A stretch of 64,000 nt of DNA from Toxorhynchites rutilus septentrionalis (GCF_029784135.1 NC_073744.1:28130981-28194980), one strand, 5' to 3'. Shown: positions 33,971 to 45,750, numbered from the stretch's first letter. The notes: generated by a model not told the origin, from the sequence alone. Numbers and translations are program-made.

Positions 33971-35765
33971 CAATTAAATACGGGCACATTACATCCCCCT
34001 CGTTTAAGGTTTATTTTCATTTTGAATTTATTTTTCTTGTTTATGGCTCGTTAAAGTCGTATCAATACACCCAAGGAAATCATAAAAAGGTTTTGTTTCA
34101 AATTTTAAGTTGTACCATCGGGGTCCTTACAGCCTGTTAATAAGTTGACAATAAACAAAATAGAGTCTATGATTGCGAGTGCCAACCGATTTCCGGACTT
34201 TTGTTGGCATTGTAAAGCGAAAATATTCGCTCGACACACGCTGATGAATGTTTTCAAAAAGTGTCTTACCAACGACAATGGATACAGAAATCTCTCATCA
34301 CGCTTTCCGACATCCAATAGCTAGGACCAAGTTATACCTGAGTCACTCAATTTTCGCTCCATTAGATTCCTCTTGATTAGCTGCATTCGTTATCCAAGTC
34401 TTGTATATTACCTGCTTCAACGAATTGAGGTAATTGGTGCATCAAATCATTAAAAAATCAGGACAGCTTGGGTTGTCTGGATTCATGCTGGTTTTTGGGA
34501 AAACAAAAGCGTCATTTTTATAGGCAGACATACATTTATTCAATTTTATTTGCACAGTTTTATTTCAAAATCTTTCACCATCTTTCACACAGCTTAAAAA
34601 TTCTATTCTTCCAGAATATGTTTGCTTTTTGGTCGAAAACTGTCCAAGGTAATTTTATGCTGTCCATAGAGTCGAAGTTTTTTTTCCCATAAGAGAATTT
34701 TGTAGACATGAAACGGTGATAATCTGTAGGTGCAGTATCCGGTTAGTTTAGTTGATGGGATAGCACATCTCAGCCAGACTCCAAAAACTGCCACAATCAC
34801 TGATTCCTGCAGCTTAAGTTCTGCTACGGAATCAATTCTTCCTCTGAAGACGACCGACTTGGACGATTTCTTGTGATTCGACAAGAATGAATGGATTCAG
34901 TTTCGAGATCAATTGTGCAGGGACACCAGGTTTTTTTCAAATACCTGCTTTTCCAAATTTTGAATCTGCCATACTCCAAGTAAGATTGTGGAGTGAGAGG
35001 AAAAAGAACTTGTAACAGTATCCTCATTGTTCGTTTATTCAATTCACGAAATTAATAATTCATTCCTAATATTAAGGCAAAAATGTTATTGGATTTGCAG
35101 ATGGAATAAATGCTTTTAGACTAAGAATTATAAATGAAAATTTACTCTTCCGTGTCATATTCTAATTAATAGAGGAACACGTTTTATCGCAAATGGTAAT
35201 ACGTATTAACCAAAAACTGTATCTAATAATAAGTTTATATTATAATGGGTTTTTATGAAAATAGCAGAAAACGTATAAACAAATGGTTAAGTAAGAGTTA
35301 ATACTGCATGTTTTAAGCATTAAAACCATCAAGTACTTATTTTCATTTAAAATATAATATAATACTATTTAAGTGCGGTCCGGAGAGCTTTTTTCATGAA
35401 GGCTATTATGACAGTTGTTCAGGAAAACTTAGTATATTTATTACAGATAATTTTCACTCAAACAATATGAAAAGTACAAGGAAAAATCAAGATCACGTCA
35501 GAAAAATCAGGCAAAATTGAGTGCTTGTCAGGATATCAGGGAACGTTCCAAAAAGCCTGGGAAATCTTGAAAAATCAGGAAAGCTGGCATATCTGGTGAC
35601 AGCATATATTAAAAACTGCTGACAACTTACAGCGTCTATAAAACCATTACTGACACCCATTTTTCATGATTTTCTGTTCTTTAAAATCATTCACTATCGA
35701 TGATCAGGATTTCATTCGTGGAAATTTGAAACTCTTCGTAAACTTTTTCCCAATAGTATCAACAA
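33971..35765. other. No recognisable gene; one possible repeat scrap
   Basis: Nothing coding is supported. The segment 35480-35600 (AAAAATCAGG, ATATCAGGGAACGTTCC, CTGGCATATCTGG) has the look of a worn DNA-transposon end seen often in mosquito DNA, without a clear partner. Confidence 0.35.
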
Positions 35766-35769
35766 CAAT

Positions 35770-36475
35770 GTATTTTTCGTGTACATTTGTGATCGAGCTT
35801 CTAATGAGAGTAATTTCCATTGTCCACCAGCAGCGGAACTATGTGCCCCGATCGGGCTGTCAGGTTTTTTGGGGTGGATGCACGGAGCGCGTTCGAAGTG
35901 CTTTATTTTTGTAGCGAACAGCAGAAAGTGCACTCTGCTGGCAAACGGCGACGACGATTGCGTTGATTGCGAGTTCCAGCCAATAATAACAACTGCAACA
36001 ACAACAACAACAACAACCATATTTCTGCGATGGCTGGACAGAAACACAGTGGAGCAGTGCGGGGACCATACCGGGGAATGTGGGAAGGCCAGTGCCAGAG
36101 GTGTCTGTGAAGCGATAGAGAGAGAGGGAGAGGCATCATCAATTCCACGACGAGGTGGAGAACGCGCAGTCAAGTGAGTGTATTAAGGTCGAATATGGAA
36201 CGGCGGTTTCGATGTACCACGATGGCGACCGGAGCGAGAGAATGAACAACAACAACGCCAGCAACATCGCCGCATCGTAATACAGCTCTGAATGATAGAT
36301 ATAGGCGGAGATCACGGTGAATGAATCTATATAGCGAAATAGACAAAGAGAGTATACACGCTTTTGGAGCTGGGCGCCGGTGGCAATTTTTGGCGGCAGC
36401 AGTGGGCATCCGGGTCGAAAAAGCTCTGAAACGGTGCCGAACTCGGTGCGCTTACCAAATCCATGCAACATTTTA
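35770..36475. other. GC-richer island with (CAA)n and GAGA runs
   Basis: About 700 bp of non-repetitive, less AT-rich sequence. It contains a CAA run (35995-36018) and AGAGAGAGAGGGAGAGG (36116-36132), features common in insect untranslated exons and GAGA-type promoters. Long frames exist on both strands (153 codons minus, 132 plus) but neither has a domain, and the poly-Val/poly-Cys parts are readings of the microsatellite. Confidence 0.3.
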
Positions 36476-36639
36476 CACTGTCTTTGTTGATTTTAACTGA
36501 TTTCGCTCTCTGGAATATGAAAATAATGAATGTTTCAACAGAATCGGACCGAAACTAGCGGGGTTAAGTAGCATTCTCGGAAATGGGTAGGAACACTTAG
36601 CAAAAGGATACAATGGATCACCGGTTCACTGGTTGGACA

Positions 36640-36790
36640 TGATTCGCGTTTTTTGACGTAGAACTACGTCTTACATTAAGGGTGCCAAATCAGAAAACAG
36701 GTCACGTTTTTATGAAATAAATTTAACGTTGATAATTATTTTTGCCGAGAAACGGATTCTGGCGATTTACATACCTAACGAATCGGAAAT
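36640..36790 (+). repeat. Dispersed repeat, copy of 1640-1790
   Basis: Contains GACGTAGAACTACGTC and GGGTGCCAAATCAGAAAACA; the reverse complement of 1640-1790 matches throughout. Confidence 0.6.
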
Positions 36791-37706
36791 TCCCTAAATT
36801 TTTTTTTGTTATACTGTATATTACAATACCATGGTGTGTTAAATTGATGAAAACTAGAAGCATTTCCATTTTCCCCTACATTTGTTACACTCATTTCCCG
36901 TTACGCTTCTCTACCCGTGCCGTCAATAACGAGCAACTCATCGGCGAGTAACGAAGAGGAATGATTTAAAGTCTCCTTGAACAAAGAAAAGAAGAAAAAG
37001 AACGAAGGGGTATATTGGCCTAGAGCAATTAATATCGCTTGTTCTTCCTTGTTTTGCGTCATCACATGCCTTCGTTTCGGATTGAGCTTTGGACGCGACC
37101 AAATTACTTACTCGCTGATGTCTCTGGCATTGCAATCATTACATCAAACTGATGCCATTCCATTAAGGTTTTGAGCTACACAATTGTGTGGGAAATCATT
37201 AAACTAGGCTATCATCGACTCACCAAGAAAGTAATTGTTCAGAAATTTTGTTTGTCAATTGGTTTCGCATGACAGTAGCAAAACTTCCTCCACCATGAAT
37301 AATAGCAAAGCTAATCGAGACCGGAAATATCAATAGAAATGACTTCTGTTGAGAAGAGCACAAAGCGTAGATAAGTGTGTGTATATTTAGTTGCTTCAAG
37401 CCATCGATATATGGCTTTGTATGGGTACGTGCGTGCTTCATAATCCGCTTATGACGAATTCCATGCCAACTCGTCTTAGGAGTTGGCAGCACCATCTCAG
37501 ATAGTAGTGAAACTTGGTTGTAAAGACATGGGTCATTCAAGAAAATACTTGAAATATTACAAAAAAGAATTAGATTACTTTTTGGAAAAAGCCAATTTTA
37601 TTTCTTAATTTTTTCGAAAAATTATAACTTAAAAACTATAATACTTACAAAATTCTTGTCAAAAGATGAAATGTAGGAAATTGTTTAAATTTTCACAAAA
37701 AAAAAA

Positions 37707-37710
37707 TAAA

Positions 37711-37771
<61 letters not shown>

Positions 37772-37777
37772 ATATTA

Positions 37778-37820
<43 letters not shown>
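37707..37820. repeat. (AT)n microsatellites in the left arm
   Basis: Two AT runs of about 45 and 38 bp are separated by GGCATATATTAAAT. The equivalent place in the right arm (near 40450) has only ATATATATAT, so the expansion is specific to the left arm. Confidence 0.9.
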
Positions 37821-37822
<2 letters not shown>

Positions 37823-38592
37823 TAGCCCTTACAATTTGCAAGAAGTTGTCCATACATCGAAAGATAGGCACTTTATAGAGAAAAAGTTTTTCTAACAACA
37901 ACTTTTTCATGTTTTCTTTGAAAAAAATAAACCTAATTCTAATTTTGTTTAAAGTCAAGATAACGATATAGTGTATTCTACAAAGTTTTAGATCTTATTA
38001 AAATATGAACTTTTGTCGAAGACGTCAACTTTCTATGTTTTATAGTTTTTTGGAATATAAGTAATTTTTGTATGAAGACTCCTGAAAAAATAATGTTTTG
38101 CTCGTAACATTTTTCTATGCAAATTCTCACGTTTGATATGTCCTTGATATGTTTCTAAATAGAGAATAGTTAGCAGAGCATTGAAAATGCCATAATTTAT
38201 AAATAAAAATGTAACGAATTGAACATTAATAGTATTTTTTCAAAGAAAAAAATTAAAAAGTTGTTGTTCGAAAACCTTTTTTTTATGTAAATATGCCCAT
38301 CGTCCGATGTATGGCCAATTGTCGGAGATTTTGAGGACTATTTATATCTATTTTTTCAGATTTTTAAAAACATATGTTTTCGAGAAAAATGAATTTTGAT
38401 TTTCAAAATAATTTTTATGATTTTTTTTTCAAAAAAAATTCTTTGATGATTTTTAATGAAAACCTCAAATTATTTCTATATTCCATTCTTTGACTAAAAT
38501 TTCGTAGGTCTAATAGATTCTTTTGTAAGTTTTTTTTAAATTTTGAGTTTTTTTCAACTTTTTTTTCGGAAAGTCTTAATTTCAAAACTATA

Positions 38593-39846
38593 AAGGGTGT
38601 GTCACATCAAATTGCATCACGGAAAAAACGCTGTAGAAATTCGCCCAGTAGACCGATCCTTTTGAAAATTTTAGACAGTAAAATAAAAACTATTAAACAA
38701 CTTTTGGCATTTTCTTTTTATTCATACTTCGAGCCCAAGCCCGTATGCTCGCACCTTCCTCTTTACCCCGTCCATAAGTTTCTGTACAAAGTCCGCCTCC
38801 GATTTGACAACTTTTGGGTTCTTCCGGAGGGCCTGCTTCATAATCGCCCAATATTTCTCTATTGGGCGAAGCTCCGGCGCGTTGGGCGGGTTCATTTCCT
38901 TTGGCACGAAGGTGACCCCGTTGGCTTCGTACCACTCCAACACGTCCTTTGAATAGTGGCACGAAGCGAGATCCGGCCAGAAGATGGTCGGGCCCTCGTG
39001 CTGCTTCAATAGTGGTAGTAAGCGCTTCTGTAGGCACTCCTTAAGGTAAACCTGCCCGTTTACCGTGCCGGTCATCACGAAGGGGGCGCTCCGCTTTCCG
39101 CAAGAGCAGATCGCTTGCTACACCATGTACTTTTTGGAAAACTTGGATAGTTTCTGCTTGCGAATCTCCTCCGGAACGCTGAATTTGTCCTCTGCGGAGA
39201 AGAACAACAGGCCCGTCAGCTGACGAAAGTCCGCTTTGACGTAGGTTTCGTCGTCCATTACCAGGCAATGCGGCTTCGTCAGCATTTCGGTGTACAGCTT
39301 CCGGGCTCGCGTCTTCCCCACCATGTTTTGCCTTTCGTCGCGATTAGGAGCCTTCTGAACCTTGTATGTACGCAGGCCCTCCCGCTGCTTGGTCCGCTGG
39401 ACGAATGAACTTGACAAATTCAGCTTATTGGCGACATCCCGGACCGAACTTCTCGGATCACGTCTAAACTGCTTAACTACGCGCTTGTGATCTTTTTCAC
39501 TGACGGAGCATCCATTTTTTGCCGTTCTTCACCTTCCGGTTGATGGTTAGGTTCTCGAAGTATCGTTTTAGTACTCTGCTGACCGTGGATTGGACGATTC
39601 CCAGCATCTTACCGATGTCCCGATGTGACAACTCCGGATTCTCGAAATGAGTGCACAAGATTAATTCACGACGCTCTTTTTCGTTCGACGACATTTTTCC
39701 AAATTTACGAAAAATTGACAGTGAAGCATGGCCAACGTGATCTATACACTCTTATCTGATTATAAGCGAAAGCTGAAGATATAATTCCTAAAAATTAAAT
39801 TTCTACAGCGTTTTTTCCGTGATGCAATTTGATGTGACACACCCTT
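38593..39846 (-). mobile_element. 1254-bp ITmD37E-type mariner element with TA duplication
   Basis: The terminal inverted repeats are about 48 bp, beginning AAGGGTGTGTCACATCAAA and running to ...GCTGTAGAAATT. They are identical at both ends as far as can be read and flanked by TA (38591-38592, 39847-39848). The transposase frame lies on the minus strand. The element is inserted inside the 3.4-kb palindrome. A truncated sister copy of its transposase-start end is at 41420-41602. Confidence 0.92.
38722..39694 (-). pseudogene. DD37E mariner transposase, frameshifted
   Basis: It starts at 39694 with MSSNEKERRELILCTHFENP and a first HTH (HRDIGKMLGIVQSTVSRVLK). A stop after about 65 codons ends this frame. 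The second HTH (SVRDVANKLNLSSSFVQRTK) and the first catalytic block VMDDETYVKADF (39118-39417) are in the next frame. A final frame (38722-39078) carries GPTIFWPDLASCHYS with the second Asp and NPPNAPELRPIEKYW with the catalytic Glu, 37 residues apart. Asp, Asp and Glu are therefore all still encoded, but at least two frameshifts separate them, so no active enzyme is expected. The DD37E spacing defines the ITmD37E group known from mosquitoes. Confidence 0.9.
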
Positions 39847-40819
39847 TAGGATCTACAAAAAATTGGTCAGAGAATGAAATTATTTAGGTTTTCATAAAAA
39901 AATCATTTCTCTAAAACAAATTCGGAAAAAATAGATATAAATAGCTCTTAGAATTTCCAACGAGTCACCCATACATCGGAAGATGGGCACATTTACATGG
40001 AAAAAGTTTTTCGAACAACAACTTTTTCTTTCTTTTTTTTGAATTATGTTTAATTCGTAACAATTTTATGTATAAATTATCGCAATTTACATGCTCTGCT
40101 AACTTTTCTCCTATTTAGAAACATGTCAAGAACATGTCGAACGTGAGAATTTACATACAAAAATGTAACGAGCAAAACATTTTTTTTTCAGGAATCTTCA
40201 TACAAAAATCACTTACATTCCAAAAACTATAAAAGATAGAAAGTTGACGTCTTCGACAAAGGTTCATATTTTAAAAAAATCTAAAACTTTGTAGAATACA
40301 CTATATCGCTATCCTGACTTTAAACAAAATGAGGATTAGTTGTATTTTTTTCAAAGAAAACATGAAAAAGTTGTTGTTAGAAAAACATTTTCCCTGTAAA
40401 AGTGCTCATCTAACGATATATGGACGACTTGTTGGAAATTGTAAGGGTTTTTCATATATATATATTTTTGGGAATTTTTAAAACATACGTTTTTGAGGAA
40501 AATGAATTTTAATTTTTAAAATCATTTTTTTTCAGCGAATTTTTTTTTCCGAAAATGGTTTGGTATTTTTTGTGAAAATTTCAACAATTTCCTACATTTC
40601 ATCCTTTGGCAAGAATTTTGCAAGTATCACAGTTTTTATATAATAAAAATTTATAAAAAAATAAGAAAAAAATCGGCTTTTTCCAATAAGTAGCCTGATT
40701 CTTTTTTGAATATTTCAAGTATGCAGAGTTGCTTAAATAACACATGTCTTTACACCCACAACGTTTCACTGCTATCTGAGATAATGCTGCCAACGGCCAG
40801 TCGAGTTGGCATGAAATTC

Positions 40820-41215
40820 GTCATATACAAATAGGACATCTTCGCTACGGAGAAATCCCATTTGTATCTGTCGCGATGCAACAATCACTTAGTATTTTGA
40901 TGCTATGATGAACGATTGTTTAGTGGTGCAAATTATGCAGCCGTGATAATAAATACAAACAAAGAGGGAGGTAGCGAAAAAGGAATAATTGCGCTAGGGT
41001 ATGAATAATGGATATCTGCTGAGACAAATATTCAAACTTTTTCTTTATTGGAAGCAGTTAACATCGCTTGCTTTCGTCATCATAACGTCTTCGTTGGTGC
41101 CTTGGACATTGCATCAATGCATCGAAACAGAGGCTATAGCGAAGCAGGCGTTAAGGTTGTGCAGCATTCTAAAATAATATCCGAAGTTAGTAACAAGCGA
41201 CTTGAAATAAAATAA
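40820..41215. other. Unassigned, resembles 36960-37180 in direct orientation
   Basis: ATCGCTTGCTTTCGTCATCA and CTTGGACATTGCATCAATGC resemble ATCGCTTGTTCTTCCTTG... and CTGGCATTGCAATCATTACA at 37030-37145. The similarity is loose. No coding sequence is supported. Confidence 0.35.
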
Positions 41216-41419
41216 CAACGTAGTTCTACGTCAACAATATAATCGTGTCTTGAACACAACCTCCTAAATTTTTTTTCTTCCTCTGAATCCAAACTAATGA
41301 GAATGTGTAACGTTTGGATTTAACTCTACTATGTACAGGATTGGTTTGTTAAATGTTCAAATATTATTGTCCTGTTTTGGCTCTTGGGGTTCTCCTCAGA
41401 AGCCTCAGAGCGTTATATA

Positions 41420-41602
41420 AAGGGTGTGTCACATCAAATTGCATCACGGAAAAAACGCTGTAGAAATTTAATTTTTAGGAATTATATCTTCAGCTCTCGC
41501 TTATAATCAGATAAGAGTGTATAGATCACGTTGGCCATGCTTCACTGTCAATTTTTCGTAAATTTGGAAAAATGTCGTCGAACGAAAAAGAGCGACGTGA
41601 AA
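41420..41602 (+). mobile_element. Truncated end of the DD37E mariner
   Basis: It begins AAGGGTGTGTCACATCAAA after TA (41418-41419), runs through the untranslated leader and enters the transposase at ATG 41572 (MSSNEKERRE). Similarity to 39846-39664 ends near 41602. The remainder is missing and the sequence continues into Helitron 3' sequence. Confidence 0.88.
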
Positions 41603-41639
41603 TGCTTATAAGTCGAAAAAGAAATTTTATACCGCGAGT

Positions 41640-41746
41640 GTAGATTACGTACATAAAAATAATTTCTGTGGGAACTTGAGTGTTCGAAATGATTTATATC
41701 AATATATCAATTATAGATGGGACGAAGTTCGCCGGGTCAGCTAGTT
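41640..41746 (+). mobile_element. Helitron 3' end fragment
   Basis: It finishes GGGACGAAGTTCGCCGGGTC-AGCTAG followed by T, the same 3' terminus as the Helitrons ending at 54124 and 56010. The 5' part is absent. Confidence 0.7.
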
Positions 41747-41849
41747 TGTTAATAAAAACGAATTCTGTTTCAAGTGTTGGACATTTTCAGATATCTTATA
41801 TTGTCAGTCTCCTCCTTCTCAAAAAAATCCACGTGGTATGTTCGACCGT

Positions 41850-42300
41850 AACACCCACTCTTCTCCTCCCATAATAAACCATAGAACACCCCCCTCCTGC
41901 CTACTGGACGGTGCCTACACTCTTTAGTAATGATGCTTGTCCCGCTTCTGATGATAAACCATTTATTTTTGGTATAAGGTATCTCAGAAGTTCAATTCAA
42001 TAAGTGCACACCTTTGCCCCATACGATGCGCACCTTTGCCTTTGGGGCAAAGGTGCGCATTTGTCTTTTTGTATTAAAATAGGTATTTGTCCAATTACTA
42101 ACACAACTCGAGAAATGCTTGTACTACGTCTCGAAGGTAATATACATAGTTACAATTTGGTAAGCAAACGGAATTTCATTTGCTTTTATTTCAAGAGTTA
42201 TTGGACGACAACAGATAGGTGCGCACCTTTACCCCGCATTACTCTATAGGTTTTTCAAAGGCATATTCAAAAGAAATACGTCAAATTCAAGCTAACCAAG
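41850..42300. other. Unassigned stretch with a GCGCACCTTTGCC hairpin
   Basis: The words GCACACCTTTGCCCC (42007), GCGCACCTTTGCC (42028), GGCAAAGGTGCGC (42046) and GCGCACCTTTACCCC (42221) form a perfect short hairpin (arms 42026-42040 and 42046-42060) plus outlying copies. This may be a small foldback MITE; its ends are not clear. Confidence 0.45.
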
Positions 42301-42309
42301 TTTTGTTCG

Positions 42310-42607
42310 TGTTGGAGACAACTGTATTCTGTTGGAGTGGCTCCACCTATGAACGGCTCCCTACGACGCTGGGCTCTCGAGTGACAGTTGCCTGTTACTC
42401 CGACGATGCTGTAAGGCGCATAGATGTGTGTGATGACAGTTGTCATATTGTCTAGACACTTCCGTTTCAATCGTTAATTGTAAGGTCTGCCAATGTAATA
42501 CCTCGTGTTCTTTTACAACAATAAATTATATTTTAATGTGTTAATGGCGCGTCAGTATTCCCAATGAAAGACCATTGTATTTACAACTTGACACAACAAA
42601 TACAAAA
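42310..42607 (+). repeat. 5' LTR (298 bp)
   Basis: Starts TGTTGGAGACAACTG and ends ACAAATACAAAA. It differs from the 3' LTR (49897-50194) at two positions: GAACGG versus GAGCGG near 42351, and TCGTTAA versus TCGGTAA near 42473. An AATAAA-type signal lies in CAACAATAAATTATA near its 3' third. The ends are not the usual TG...CA; the boundary was set by the GTTCG target duplication. Confidence 0.9.
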
Positions 42608-42608
42608 G

Positions 42609-42621
42609 TGGCGACGTTCGG
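42609..42621 (+). promoter_or_regulatory. Primer binding site
   Basis: TGGCGACGTTCGG begins one base after the LTR. The TGG start pairs with the CCA end of a tRNA. I cannot tell which tRNA from this alone. Confidence 0.7.
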
Positions 42622-42694
42622 TTCGGTTTTGTTTCGATTTTCGTGATAATTAACAATTCCGTCACCCCCGCGTAAACGACGGAGAGTAGAGAGC

Positions 42695-43708
42695 ATGGAA
42701 AACGGACAGCAGCACCATTCGGATGCGGACCGTCTGCGGATCCAGCAGCAACATCAACAGAATGCTCATGCAGGAAATCTCAGTCAACCGGTCCCCCACC
42801 AGCAGCAGCAGATCCCGATCCCGGCAGATAACCTCCTCACACAGATGATGTACATGATGCAACAGCAACAGTTACAGTATCAGCAGCAGTTGAACCAGCT
42901 TCTTCTCCGGCAACAGCAAAACGAGCAACGGGCGGAAGAATGGCAGCAGACATTCCTTCGCAGTATAACGTCTTCAATCAACGTTCAGGTCCCACCTAAC
43001 CCCGAACAGATTCTAGATTCTCTTGCGGGAAACATCAAGGAGTTCCATTATGAGGCGGAGAGTAATCTGACCTTCGCTTGCTGGTATTCACGCTATGATG
43101 ACCTCTTCGAAAAGGACGCTTCTCGTTTGGATGACGAAGCCAAAGTACGTCTACTTCTACGGAAAATGGGTACCGTGGAACACGAGAGGTATGTCAGTTA
43201 TATACTTCCACGGTTGCCAAAAGACTTCAGTTTCGCGCAGACAGTAGAAAAATTGAACGGACTGTTTGGCGCGAAAGAGTCTGTTATCAGTCGTCGATAT
43301 CGATGTCTCCAAGCTTCGAAAAATCCGACGGAGGATCACATTGCCTTTGCAAGCCGTGTCAACAAATCCTGTGTTCAGTTTGAGCTAGGAAAGCTCACCG
43401 AAGAAGAGTTCAAGTGTTTAATATACGTCTGTGGACTCAAATCTGAAACTGACGCCGAGTTGCGGACCCGACTTCTTTCCAAAATTGAAGAACGTGACAA
43501 CGTCACCCTTGAACAGTTATCAGAGGAAAGCCAGCGGTTGGTCAACCTCCGACATAATAATGCAATGATCGAGTCTGCTTCTCACTTTGATCAGATCAAT
43601 GCAGTGAAGCAGAAATTCGACGGGCGATGTTCCAGGAAACGAGAAAATCTGGCAATCAGAACCGACACCGGTGACAGAAAAAGCAAACCTAAATCACCGT
43701 GTTGGTAG
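42695..43708 (+). pseudogene. gag: gag polyprotein of the gypsy element
   Basis: The 337-codon frame starts at an ATG 87 bases after the primer site. Residues 1-75 are Gln-rich. A capsid-like region follows (about 100-300: FHYEAESNLTFACWYSRYDD, DDEAKVRLLLRKMG, LPKDFSFAQTVEKLNGLF). It ends with PCW followed by TAG (43706-43708). The stop lies inside the first zinc knuckle: translation past it gives CGSFHYAREC and then a second knuckle CSDCGQIGHREGYC in the same frame, continuing into pol. Either an amber stop is read through to make Gag-Pol or this is a nonsense mutation. Because the stop destroys the knuckle in the Gag product itself, mutation is more likely. Confidence 0.88.
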
Positions 43709-45502
43709 TGTGGCTCGTTCCATTATGCTCGCGAATGTACCTATAGAAGCCATAAGTGTTCCGATTGCGGACAGATCGGACACCGGGAAGGATATTGTAC
43801 CAGCGCAAAGAAGTCGCGTGGATCTGCAAAGAAACGGAGGAAGTTCTCGGTAACCAGCAAAGTGGTTGTAGTAAAAGCATGCAGTGTGGAGAAAAGAAGG
43901 AAATTTGTTCCTGTTTTATTCCCCGGAGGTGAAATAAGGTTACAGCTTGATACAGCCTCGGATATAAGAGTCATTAGCAAGAAGAATTGGCAGACGATTG
44001 GAAGTCCAGTGTTAGCCCCAGCTACAGTGAAAGCGAAAACCACTTCGGGAAATGTTTTGCCTCTTGTAGGCGAATTTAGTTGCAACGTTAGCATTGCAAA
44101 GAAAACCCACAAAGCAGTGATTCGTGTGACTGAAAAACATTTGCAACTTCTTGGATCTGATTTAGTAGACAGTTTTGATCTCGGATCCGTGCCGATGGAC
44201 ACATTCTGTTGTCAGGTATCCAGTGCACCCGTGTCTACCAATTCCCTGAAGAAAATATTTCCGAAGGTGTTCAGTGAAGAACTTGGTTTATGCCATAAGA
44301 TTAAGGTGAAGTTGAACCTAAAAGAACAGTGTAACCCAGTTTTCTGTCCGAAACGCCCAGTGGCGTATGCCATGCAGGATGCTGTGAATCAAGAGCTCGA
44401 TCGTCTAGAGAAGATAAATATCATTTCACCGGTAGATTATTCGGAGTGGGCCGCTCCGATAGTTGTGGTACGCAAGGCTAATGGTTCGATCCGGATCTGC
44501 GGTGACTATTCGACGGGTCTAAATGCCGCCTTACAGCCTCATCAATACCCGCTTCCCCGTCCGGAGGACATTTTCGCAAAGCTCGCTAACTGTAAAGTAT
44601 TCAGCCAGATCGATCTCTCCGTCGCATTCCTGCAAGTAGAAGTTGATGAAGCAAGTCGTGGTATGCTAACAATAAATACGCATCGTGGGTTGTTTCAATA
44701 CAATCGCCTTCCACCGGGCGTGAAGATTGCTCCAGGAGCATTTCAACAATTGATCGATACTATGCTCGCCGGTCTCGAGGGGACGTCCGGTTATATGGAC
44801 GACGTCGTAGTCGGTGGAAAAAGCGATCAGGAGCATGATTCTAATCTGAAAGCAGTTCTACAGCGCATCGAAGACTTTGGGTTCACGATTCGATCGGAGA
44901 AATGTTCATTCCGCAAACGTCAGATCCAGTATCTGGGCCATGTTATCGATCATCAAGGGCTGCGTCCAGATGCAGCAAGAATCGAAGCGATCGCAAAACT
45001 ATCGCCTCCCATTGACGTTTCAGGAGTCCGTTCCTTCCTAGGCGCAATAAATTTTTATGCGAAGTATGTGCCGAATATGCGGATGTTGCGTTATCCACTT
45101 GACAACCTACTCAAATCGGATGCAAAGTTCGAGTGGAACAAGGAGTGTCAACAAGCATTCGAAAACTTCAAGAGAATTCTCTCTTCAGATCTGCTTCTCA
45201 CCCACTATAATCCGAAGTTAGACATCATCGTGGCGGCTGATGCTTCATCCATTGGTCTAGGAGCAACGATTAGCCATCGATTTCCTGATGGATCAATAAA
45301 AGTGGTACAACTCTCAAGAAGCTATGTGTACTGGCCTTCGATCGACGAACAAGTGAAGGACTTCGTCGAGACTTGTCAGCATTGTGCGTCAGTAGCACGA
45401 TCTCCTCCGCAATCGGATCCTGTTCCATGGCCCAGAGCATCTGGTCCGTGGCAACGTGTGCATATTGATTTCGCCGGTCCAGTCGAAGGTGAATATTGGT
45501 GC
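43709..45502 (+). pseudogene. pol: gypsy pol part 1: protease, RT, start of integrase
   Basis: Open in the gag frame. The protease has LDTASDIRVISKKNW, with the catalytic Asp in DTAS. Reverse transcriptase follows: PVDYSEWAAPIVVVRKANGS, GDYSTGLN, FSQIDLSVAFLQVEVDE (first Asp) and the active site YMDDVVVGGK near 44798. The thumb/connection region reads YLGHVIDHQGLRPD and RSFLGAINFYAKYVPNMR. RNase H begins (VAADASSIGLGATISHRFPD) but after about 10 more residues (near 45312) the text jumps to YVYWPSIDEQVKDFVETCQHC, the end of the integrase zinc finger. So most of RNase H and the start of integrase are deleted in frame. WQRVHIDFAGPVEGEYW (first integrase Asp) precedes the Harbinger insertion. Confidence 0.9.
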
Positions 45503-45750
45503 CTATTCTGTATTCCGACGGATTTCTATTTCGTTCGAAAGTGATATTTCGATCGTTTTCGAATTTACCATTCCCTATTCCAATCGTTTTGCTCGTTTCG
45601 AACGAAAGTGTTAGAAAATTTCGAATATGCATCGATCTGTCAAAAACCGATAAACAAAAAGAAACACCGTATTAAATAGCGGCGAGTGCGAGTTGAATTT
45701 CAGTTAATTTTTGATCCTAAGAGAAATTTGTGAGAAAATTTTCTCGTTCA

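Larger units (their letters stand above)
37430..40815. repeat. Palindrome of about 3.4 kb around a mariner insertion
   Basis: The left arm (37430-38570) and right arm (39850-40815) are reverse complements with moderate divergence. Paired words include ATGCCAACTCG (37461/40805), TACTTGAAATATT (37547/40708), TGGAAAAAGCC (37580/40675) and GTCGAAGACGTCAACTTTCT (38014/40246). The DD37E element (38593-39846) sits close to the centre. Frames inside are spurious. A further single-arm copy lies at 56310-56690. Confidence 0.75.

Noticed and set aside
35712..36173. 153-codon minus-strand frame with poly-Val
   Set aside because: The poly-Val part is the (CAA)n microsatellite and an overlapping 132-codon frame exists on plus; no domain in either.
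45500..45544. Gypsy pol frame ending naturally at 45544
   Set aside because: The last 14 or so codons are Harbinger terminal sequence; the integrase resumes at 48827.
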